From positions 1,364,001 to 1,428,000 of the forward strand of contig NC_004113.1 in assembly GCF_000011345.1 (NCBI RefSeq): 64,000 bases of DNA. Reading direction: 5' to 3'. Source of the stretch: Thermosynechococcus vestitus BP-1. Lineage in GTDB: Bacteria; Cyanobacteriota; Cyanobacteriia; Thermosynechococcales; Thermosynechococcaceae. A program made the translations under genes and the position numbers. Below are positions 54,936 through 61,370 of the stretch, piece by piece. How positions within the stretch are numbered: the first letter of the stretch is position 1; every line of letters begins with the position of its first letter. The notes beneath the pieces are model-generated. The model ran no database searches and had not been told where the DNA came from. It saw only the letters and a program-made list of their open reading frames with translations.

Positions 54936-55824
54936 GGGCGGCCTGCTGGCGGATCAACGTGAGCAATTGGGTAACGGGTGGTAAGTGGAGGCGATCGCGG
55001 GTGGTAATGGCCAATACTTGACGCGGGGGCGGTGGCGTCACCAGATCGCGGATCGCTAGGGTAGGATCGTGGCAGGCCTGTTTCAGTGCTGAGTGGGGCA
55101 GTAAGGCCACCATTTCACTTTCGCGAATGACGGCGATAAAGGCATCTGGGGTGTTGAGTTCAAGAGCAGGTTGCCAAGATAAGCCTCGACGGCTAAATTC
55201 TTCAGCTACCAAGCGGCGCATGCCATAGCCATCCTTAAACACCACATGGGGAAAGCGAGCTAGTTCTTCCCATGTCAACCTCTCATTAACAGCGAGGGGA
55301 TGTTCAGCGGCCATCAGCACTTGCACCGGTTCAGTGTACAGCGGTTCAATCACCCATTCCGGCTGTTTTAGGAAATGGCGATCGCCCATGACAATTGCTA
55401 GATCGACTAAGCCATCCTGCAACACTTTGAGGGCGCGATCGCTCCCTAGGGCAGTCAGCCGCAACTGCATCTGGGGAAAAGCCTGACGAAACCTGGGCAA
55501 CAGTGTAGGCAAAAAGTAGCGGCAGATGGAGTGAATCGCAGCAATGCAGAGTTCTTGCTGCTGGCCATTTCCCATGGCTTTGAGTTCAGCACTAGCGGCC
55601 TGCCACTCCTGACAAATGCGATGGGCACGGCGAAAAAACAAGTCCCCGGCCACAGTTAACTTGGCACGATTCGAGCGATGGAGCAGTTGAATTCCCAAAC
55701 TGTTTTCTAGGGCTTGGATTTGCCGAGTAATTGTGGGTTGTGTCACGCCACACCGTCGCGCTGCTGCTTGGAAACTCCCTGTCTCAACAACAGCCAAAAA
55801 AGATTGCAACTGATCAAGTCGCAT
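54916..55824 (-). CDS. ntcB: LysR-family regulator, probable NtcB
   Basis: A 302-residue LysR regulator. The N-terminal helix-turn-helix is LQSFLAVVETGSFQAAARRC followed by VTQPTITRQIQALE. The effector domain (about 90-290) includes LVDLAIVMGD and VLMAAEHPLAVNE. Position between the nitrate operon and the molybdopterin genes fits NtcB, which enhances nitrate-assimilation transcription in response to nitrite. CbbR- or CysB-like alternatives are less likely by context. A short palindrome (55877-55890) upstream may be its own operator. Confidence 0.8.
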   Translation of the reverse strand: MRLDQLQSFLAVVETGSFQAAARRCGVTQPTITRQIQALENSLGIQLLHRSNRAKLTVAGDLFFRRAHRICQEWQAASAELKAMGNGQQQELCIAAIHSICRYFLPTLLPRFRQAFPQMQLRLTALGSDRALKVLQDGLVDLAIVMGDRHFLKQPEWVIEPLYTEPVQVLMAAEHPLAVNERLTWEELARFPHVVFKDGYGMRRLVAEEFSRRGLSWQPALELNTPDAFIAVIRESEMVALLPHSALKQACHDPTLAIRDLVTPPPPRQVLAITTRDRLHLPPVTQLLTLIRQQAAHESSLS

Positions 55825-55876
55825 AATGCCTGCTGTGTTCTTCCTCTACGTCTAGGTTTGTTGATATTATGTTTAT

Positions 55877-55890
55877 CGATAGAATTATCG
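55877..55890. promoter_or_regulatory. Short palindrome upstream of ntcB
   Basis: CGATA-GAAT-TATCG is a perfect 5-bp inverted repeat about 53 bases upstream of the ntcB ATG. LysR regulators often bind such a site for autoregulation; this is a suggestion from position and symmetry only. Confidence 0.3.
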
Positions 55891-56078
55891 CCTTGTTACC
55901 TTCAATCTATGCAACTTTCCCATGGTAAAGTGTGTTGATTGATACAGTTTCTTGAAAATTTCCCACAGTATACCTTCGTGATTCCAGCATTGATCCAATG
56001 GTTAAACATCCTTACCAAAGATACAAAAATCCAGTTTATTTTTTCTATAGGCTGAGGAAGGTTCCTTTGGGAATGTGG

Positions 56079-56173
56079 TATAGCTATTTCGAAAGGGAGT
56101 GACATATTGGAGAGAGACGTAAATTACACTTGAAGCGTCCTGAATATCCTTTAAAGAACACGATCTATAGCCT
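56079..56173 (+). repeat. Dispersed repeat, copy B
   Basis: Same-orientation match of 5362-5455 with one single-base gap. Shared blocks: GCTATTTCGAAAG, AGAGAGA, CTTGAAG, TCCTGAATATCCT, AAAGAACACGA and CTATAGCCT. It lies mid-way in the gap upstream of ntcB and downstream of moaE. Confidence 0.75.
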
Positions 56174-56353
56174 GAACTATAGCGACGCCCATCGTTGCTC
56201 AAGAGCGTAAATTCTGCATCGGGCTAAACCTTTTTATTGGTTTTAACTCGACTGCTGTAGACATAGATTCCCTCCTTCCAATTTTCTGAGTGGATTGAGC
56301 ATAATCAACGGAGTGGATGATCGCCACCCTAGGCACAGAAGTCACCTTGCTTC

Positions 56354-56800
56354 CTAAAACGGACTGTCACAGTGGTGCTCACGGCAATACACCCAGCTGG
56401 CTGGTTCATCTAGGTAGTATTCCTTTTTCCAAATGGGCAGGCGGTGTTTGATTTCATCAATGATGTAGGCCGCACCAGCAAAGGCTTGTTTGCGATGAGG
56501 TGCCGTTACCCCTACCCAGACAGCAATCTCGCCAAGAGTGAGTCTTCCATAGCGATGGCTGGCGATCGCCCCCAGCAAGTCAAATTTCTCAATGGCTTCT
56601 GCCACAATCTGCTCCCCTTCTTTGAGAGCCAAGGCGGGATAGACCTCATATTCTAGGGCAGTGACGATCTTGCCGTGATTATGATTGCGTACCCAGCCCT
56701 CAAAGCTAACAAAGGCGCCGGCACTGAAGCTGGCAAGGGGCTGGCACAACTGGGCTGGCTCTAGGGGAGTATGAGTGAGAGAAAACTGTTTAATCAGCAT
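56354..56800 (-). CDS. moaE: Molybdopterin synthase catalytic subunit
   Basis: A 148-residue MoaE that, with thiocarboxylated MoaD, inserts dithiolene sulfur into precursor Z. Visible: GAFVSFEGWVRNHNHGK, LEYEVYPALALKE, IASHRYGRLTLGEIAVWVGV, and the active-site region IDEIKHRLPIWKKEYY with its lysines. It ends EHHC with a short extension. The start lies 7 bases after the moaD stop; it is the last gene of the molybdopterin unit. Confidence 0.94.
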   Translation of the reverse strand: MLIKQFSLTHTPLEPAQLCQPLASFSAGAFVSFEGWVRNHNHGKIVTALEYEVYPALALKEGEQIVAEAIEKFDLLGAIASHRYGRLTLGEIAVWVGVTAPHRKQAFAGAAYIIDEIKHRLPIWKKEYYLDEPASWVYCREHHCDSPF

Positions 56801-56807
56801 CGGTTAG

Positions 56808-57071
56808 TTAACCCCCAGCAACAGGGGGAATAAAGACGACCTCATCTCCAGCTCGTAGGGGTTGATCCAGGGCCACAAACCTATCATTAGCCGCAACCTT
56901 AATCTGAGCCAGATCAAGGGTAAACCCGTACTGGATCTTGAGTTCTTGGTATAGCTCACCATAAGTTTGGGCAGTGGTGACCCGCTCCTCCTGTTCCCGT
57001 TCACTTTGCTCCCGCAGCTGGGCAAAGTAGCGCAAGTAAATTGTTTTAGGTGTTTTAGGGGCGTCGGACAT
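56808..57071 (-). CDS. moaD: Molybdopterin synthase sulfur-carrier subunit
   Basis: An 87-residue ubiquitin-like protein ending in the required PPVAGG di-glycine tail, which is thiocarboxylated for sulfur transfer to MoaE. It has IYLRYFAQLREQSEREQE and ALDQPLRAGDEVVFIPP. ATG 57071 (MSDAPKTPK) is preferred over the longer frame; it overlaps the moaC-mobA 3' end by 17 bases. Confidence 0.93.
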   Translation of the reverse strand: MSDAPKTPKTIYLRYFAQLREQSEREQEERVTTAQTYGELYQELKIQYGFTLDLAQIKVAANDRFVALDQPLRAGDEVVFIPPVAGG

Positions 57072-58113
57072 GGTGTAGAGCTTCATGATACTCCTCAGGG
57101 GTGTTGATGTTGGCAGTAATGGTCGGCTGAGGTGGGGCAATTCGCTGGCAGGGCGATCGCTGGAGAATTTTCACGGGGCAGTAGATCCCCTCTGCATAGG
57201 CTGCCTCAAACACCGGCAGAGCTTGGGGGGTATAAATCGCACACAGGGGCTCTGGGAAGCCCTCTTGGGGATGGTGATAGCAAGTGGCCACCACATCTTC
57301 GCGGTAGTGGTGCAGTAGGGGCGCAAGAGTTTCTGTGGTCAGATAAGGTAAATCACAAGCCACTACCAGCCAGTTCACTTGGGGATAGGCTCGCAGGGCG
57401 GTTAAGATGCCCGCAATGGGTCCAATCTGGGGAAGGATATCGGGGAGTGTTGGCAAATCGGCCAGGGGAGTCCCCTGCCATTGGTTGGGTTGTGCGGAGA
57501 GAAAGACCTGTTCGCAGGACTGAGCCAACAAATTGTAGAGATACTGGGCATGGGGTTCACCGTAGTAGTCTAGCAGGGCTTTGGCCTGACCCATGCGCTG
57601 ACTTTGGCCGCCGGTGAGTACAAGGCCGTAGAGGGGATATTGGCCGAGGGTTTTCTTGCCACCACTTTTTGCCAGTAGGCGCACCTCGCGAATCACAATG
57701 TGGGGGCTAAGGGCTTTGGCCATGTCGTAGATCGTGAGGGCTGCGATCGCTACCCCATGCAGGCTTTCCATTTCCACCCCGGTGCGATCGCAGGTTTTGA
57801 CTTCACAGCGCAGGCGAATTCGTAGGCCACTCTCTTGGGACTCAATGTCGGTTTCAAAGCGACAACTGGTAATGGGCAAGGGATGACAAAAGGGAATCAC
57901 CTCGGCGGTACGTTTCACCGCCATTGTGCCAGCAATAATCGCCGTTTGCACCACCGGCCCTTTTTTGAGAAAGAGGTCCCCCCCTTGCACATAGGCCTGA
58001 AAGACTGGCGGCAATTCAATGAGAGCTTCTGCCACCGCTCGGCGATCGCTCACGGCCTTCTCGCTAATATCAACCATCTGGGGTTGTTGATTCTCATTGA
58101 TGTGGGAGAGCAT
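57055..58113 (-). CDS. MoaC-MobA fusion protein
   Basis: About 352 residues joining two enzymes. Residues about 1-155 are MoaC, the pyranopterin monophosphate synthase (MVDISEKAVSDRRAVAEA, GPVVQTAIIAGTMAVKRT, PFCHPLPI, GVEMESLHGVAIAALTIYDM). Residues about 160-352 are MobA, the molybdenum cofactor guanylyltransferase (YGLVLTGGQSQRMGQAKALL, NWLVVACDLPYLT, INTPEEYHEAL). The MobA step builds the guanylated cofactor that NarB needs. ATG 58113 comes 4 bases after the moaA stop; AGGAGG lies directly before it. The frame is intact and motifs of both halves are complete. Confidence 0.92.
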   Translation of the reverse strand: MLSHINENQQPQMVDISEKAVSDRRAVAEALIELPPVFQAYVQGGDLFLKKGPVVQTAIIAGTMAVKRTAEVIPFCHPLPITSCRFETDIESQESGLRIRLRCEVKTCDRTGVEMESLHGVAIAALTIYDMAKALSPHIVIREVRLLAKSGGKKTLGQYPLYGLVLTGGQSQRMGQAKALLDYYGEPHAQYLYNLLAQSCEQVFLSAQPNQWQGTPLADLPTLPDILPQIGPIAGILTALRAYPQVNWLVVACDLPYLTTETLAPLLHHYREDVVATCYHHPQEGFPEPLCAIYTPQALPVFEAAYAEGIYCPVKILQRSPCQRIAPPQPTITANINTPEEYHEALHHVRRP

Positions 58114-58117
58114 CCTC

Positions 58118-59083
58118 CTAGCCTCCAATCTGGTGCATCGCATGGTGAACCTCTGCTCCGCGCAGGCTGGGTTTCATGCCCAAGACTTGCTCATAGGCGG
58201 CATACCGTTCCCTTTGACTTAAGCCCCGCAGGGACACCCCCGCCTCCTTAAACAGGCACGCCCGCAAGACACCATCGGCGGACAAGCGCCAGCGCGAGCA
58301 GTGGCCACAAAAGGGTTGCGATTCTGAAGCGATAAAGCCAATCTGGCCGCCACAGGCCGTCTCAAAGTTAAACGAGGTGGAATCCAAAGGACGCATGACA
58401 GGGCGCAGATCATAGTGTTGGCGTAAGCGCTCAATCATCGTAGCAGCACTGACAAAGCGATCGCTCCCCAAGTGGCAAGCATAGCCAATGCGCATCAATT
58501 CCAAAAAGCGCACCTCAATCCCTAAGCCCTTGGCGTACTCCACCATTGACACCAGTTCGTGATCATTGACACCCGCCATCACAACCATGTTCAGCTTGAC
58601 TTGAAACCCTTGGTCAACAGCAGTGGCGATCGCCGCCTTCACCGTTTCCAGGTGATGGCCATGACTAATGGCAGCAAAGGTTTGGGGGTCTAGGCTATCC
58701 AGACTGATATTCAAACGCCGCACCCCATAGTGTGCCAAGAGGGGCAAAAAGGGCACCAAGCGAATCCCATTCGTAGTTAAGCTCAGTTGCGGCACCCCCG
58801 CTGCCACCAAGGCCGCAACAATCTCAGCAAACTCGGCTCGCAGGAGCGGTTCCCCTCCCGTTAGGCGCACCGACTCAATCCCCAGTTCCACCAGCTCAGC
58901 CACAATCGTGGCATACTCTGTGGGGGTTAAATAGGTCTGGGGGGGCATAAAGGCGGCATCCACGGGCATACAGTACATGCAGCGCAAATTGCAGCGATCA
59001 GTGATCGAGAGGCGCAACTTGCGAATTTGTCGCCCTTGGCTATCCAGCAAACCTTGGGTACGAATCACTGTGGTGGCAACCAT
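58118..59083 (-). CDS. moaA: GTP 3',8-cyclase
   Basis: A radical-SAM enzyme of about 321 residues that starts molybdopterin synthesis from GTP. The N-terminal cluster triad is CNLRCMYC (about 33-40). SAM-binding TGGEPLLR follows, with NISLDSLDPQTF after it. The C-terminal cluster cysteines are in FCGHCSRWRL and LRACLF. The family's C-terminal Gly-Gly is present (QIGG). ATG 59083 (MVATTV) starts 5 bases after moeA ends. Confidence 0.95.
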   Translation of the reverse strand: MVATTVIRTQGLLDSQGRQIRKLRLSITDRCNLRCMYCMPVDAAFMPPQTYLTPTEYATIVAELVELGIESVRLTGGEPLLRAEFAEIVAALVAAGVPQLSLTTNGIRLVPFLPLLAHYGVRRLNISLDSLDPQTFAAISHGHHLETVKAAIATAVDQGFQVKLNMVVMAGVNDHELVSMVEYAKGLGIEVRFLELMRIGYACHLGSDRFVSAATMIERLRQHYDLRPVMRPLDSTSFNFETACGGQIGFIASESQPFCGHCSRWRLSADGVLRACLFKEAGVSLRGLSQRERYAAYEQVLGMKPSLRGAEVHHAMHQIGG

Positions 59084-59088
59084 ACGTG

Positions 59089-60264
59089 CTAACTCCAGGG
59101 AAAATAGCGATAGCACTCTCCGGCCGCAAACACTCCTTGCAAAGCGGGTAGCTCCAGGAAGCCATCACTGTCAGCCAAGGCCAAAAAGTCACCAGAGTTT
59201 TGCATCGGACGAGGATGGGCAATCAGTTCAGCGTTTTTTGTGATTTCTAGTTTAACAGGTAAAAAATAGGTTAAGGGCTTCTCAAAAGAGAAGGGACTGC
59301 TCAAACGCGCATAGAGGGGCACAATGTCCAAGACATAGCGGTGTAGGCAAACCAAACTGGAGACAGGATTCCCCGGCAAGCCAAACACTGCCGTTTGCTG
59401 AGTGTGATCCACGCCAAACCAGAGGGGTTTTCCGGGGCGCTGGGCAACACCATGGATATATTGCTGCACACCATGATCCCGCCACAGTTGGGGTAAGTAG
59501 TCAAACTTGCCCTTGGAAACGCCACCACAATAAATCAGGAGATCGTACTCTTGGCTTGCTTGGCGATAGTGGGTTGCGAGTTGGACTGGATCATCGGGCA
59601 AATGGCTGATGCTGACATGGGTGTACCCTTGGCGCCTCAGGGCAGCCATTAGGGCGTAGGCATTGGAGAGCCGTAGTTGATAGGGTTGGGGCACTTCATT
59701 GGGAGGAATCAGTTCATTGCCTGTGGCAATAATTTGAGTGCGCGGGGGGCGCCGAACAGGAACTTTGATCTGCCCTACAGAGGCAAGAATGCCCCAAGCC
59801 GGACTGTGTAGAGGGGTACCTGCCGCAAGCACCTGTTGACCGGCTAGGGCATCACTCCCACAGCGGTGGACAAATTGATAGGGCGACCACGGTTCGGGGT
59901 GGCGGATATGGGCAATGCTGTCCCGAATCTCTAGGGCTTCGTAGGGAATGACCAGATCGCAGCCTTGGGGCAAGGCGGCACCCGTCATCACTTCAAAGCA
60001 GGCCTGTGGATCCGTTAACGTGGGGGGTACCTCACCAGCGGGGACAACCCCCAGAATCGGGAAGCTACGCTGACCAGACCCATAGGCTGCCCATCGCAGC
60101 GCAATGCCATCCACCATGATCCGGTCAATGGGCGGGTAGGGGCGATCGCTGCTAATCGCTACCGCTAGTCTCCTGTACCAAGGCTCACTCAAGGAGATAA
60201 TCTCTGTGCCCCAATTGGGCAAATGCTGCTGAATAAGGTCAACGGCTGTTTCAACGGAAATCAT
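59089..60264 (-). CDS. moeA: Molybdopterin molybdenumtransferase
   Basis: About 391 residues. MoeA inserts molybdate into adenylylated molybdopterin. Visible: DRIMVDGIALRW, the GAALPQGCDLVIPYE region of domain III, IIATGNELIPP, YCGGVSKGKFDYLP and FGLPGNPVSSLVC. The GGVSKGKFD form differs from the common GGVSxGDxD by Lys and Phe, a variant seen in some bacteria. ATG 60264 (MISVETA) lies 4 bases after the ureF stop. Tight spacing on both sides places ureF, moeA and moaA on one transcript. Confidence 0.94.
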   Translation of the reverse strand: MISVETAVDLIQQHLPNWGTEIISLSEPWYRRLAVAISSDRPYPPIDRIMVDGIALRWAAYGSGQRSFPILGVVPAGEVPPTLTDPQACFEVMTGAALPQGCDLVIPYEALEIRDSIAHIRHPEPWSPYQFVHRCGSDALAGQQVLAAGTPLHSPAWGILASVGQIKVPVRRPPRTQIIATGNELIPPNEVPQPYQLRLSNAYALMAALRRQGYTHVSISHLPDDPVQLATHYRQASQEYDLLIYCGGVSKGKFDYLPQLWRDHGVQQYIHGVAQRPGKPLWFGVDHTQQTAVFGLPGNPVSSLVCLHRYVLDIVPLYARLSSPFSFEKPLTYFLPVKLEITKNAELIAHPRPMQNSGDFLALADSDGFLELPALQGVFAAGECYRYFPWS

Positions 60265-60268
60265 GTGC

Positions 60269-60946
60269 TTAACTCCGAAATAGGCGGCAGTAGAGCGTTT
60301 CGTGCTGCATACTGGCAAGGGCTAAGCCCAAGGTACAGCTTTCTAAGTTATCGTCAGTCACATTTAAGCTCTGCTGTACCGTTTGCTGAATTTGCGGCTG
60401 AAGTTGGCGCAGGAGTAGTTGACCTGCCGTCTGACCAAGGGGAATCAGTTTCACCGCCGCATTGATCAGGGTGGTGGCCCAACTGTGGAGATAGCCTAAA
60501 AGTGCGGTTTCGAGGGGAATGTCTGCAAGGTTAGCGGCAATGCAAAAGGCAACACTGACATTCCAAGGGTAGGGCTGGCCCGTCTGAAGTGCGGGGGGTA
60601 GGCGATCGAGGGCAGCGACGAGGTTGATCAATGCTGTTCCCATTTGCCAATTTTGGGCGCGCAGTTCAGCACTTTCGCGGGCAGCAGAGAGCCACGCATT
60701 CCACTGGTGAACGGCCTCAAAATCACCCTTGGCGATCGCCCGATAGACCCGCGCCATAACTGCTGTTTCCCACTGGGCACTGCCAAAGGCCAGTTCAAAG
60801 CCTAGCCAGTCCTGTAGGGCTGCTGCTGAGGTGATCTGGCCTTGAGCAATTAGAGTCTCCAAGCCCTCGGAGTAGTTAAAGCCGCCAATCGGCAGAGCCG
60901 GACTCACCCACTGAAGCAAGGTTAAAAGCGCTGAATCAGTGAGCAT
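60269..60946 (-). CDS. ureF: Urease accessory protein UreF
   Basis: About 225 residues. UreF assists nickel insertion into urease together with UreD and UreG, neither of which is in this window. Family motifs: LLQWVSPALPIGGFNYSEGLE, WETAVMARVYRA and SWATTLINAAVKLIPLGQT. ATG 60946 (MLTDSALL) is preferred; it overlaps the ureE 3' end by 11 bases. Helical throughout, normal length. Confidence 0.93.
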   Translation of the reverse strand: MLTDSALLTLLQWVSPALPIGGFNYSEGLETLIAQGQITSAAALQDWLGFELAFGSAQWETAVMARVYRAIAKGDFEAVHQWNAWLSAARESAELRAQNWQMGTALINLVAALDRLPPALQTGQPYPWNVSVAFCIAANLADIPLETALLGYLHSWATTLINAAVKLIPLGQTAGQLLLRQLQPQIQQTVQQSLNVTDDNLESCTLGLALASMQHETLYCRLFRS

Positions 60947-61370
60947 GGTAGGCCCCGCGTTCAGGACAAAAGGGGGCAACTTCAAAGGTTACCGTCAAGC
61001 CCCGCTGTTCAAGCATGGTTTGCACCACAGAATCTGCGCCCAAGCGAAGGTAATCGGTGTGAATTTCCAAGGGGACGTGGCGATTTCCGAGATGGTAAGC
61101 GGCCCGTAGAAGGTCAAGGGGAGTGCTAGCCATCACCTTTAGCGTGGGTTCGGGTTTGGCGTGAACCGTGACTATCACCGTGGCGTCCTCGTCCCGAAGG
61201 CGATCGCCTGGCTGTAGGGTGATTCCACGGGGTAGCTTCAGATACAGTGACTCCCCCTCATCACTGTGGCAATGGAGACGACGGCGACACCGTTCCTCTG
61301 CGGTCAGTGAGAGGTGCAACTGACGGGCATTTTCCAATGGTGTAGGGCAAAGTTGCGTCAGTGTGAACAT
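60936..61370 (-). CDS. ureE: Urease nickel metallochaperone UreE
   Basis: A 144-residue UreE: N-terminal beta domain with LKLPRGITLQPGDRL and a C-terminal metal-binding domain with AAYHLGNRHVPLEI and a conserved nickel-binding histidine. The C-terminus is short (YHAH) rather than the long His-rich tail of some species. Its ATG overlaps the histidine kinase stop codon by one base. Confidence 0.93.
   Translation of the reverse strand: MFTLTQLCPTPLENARQLHLSLTAEERCRRRLHCHSDEGESLYLKLPRGITLQPGDRLRDEDATVIVTVHAKPEPTLKVMASTPLDLLRAAYHLGNRHVPLEIHTDYLRLGADSVVQTMLEQRGLTVTFEVAPFCPERGAYHAH

Larger units (their letters stand above)
55825..56353. other. Gene-free stretch between moaE and ntcB
   Basis: About 530 AT-rich bases. 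It holds the ntcB promoter region, the second copy of a dispersed repeat (56079-56173), and only short open frames without recognisable content. I see no tRNA and no recognised structured RNA. Confidence 0.6.

Noticed and set aside
55890-55905. Possible NtcA site upstream of ntcB
   Set aside because: On the minus strand it reads GTA-N8-ATA, which misses two of the three bases of the second half-site, so it falls short of the consensus.
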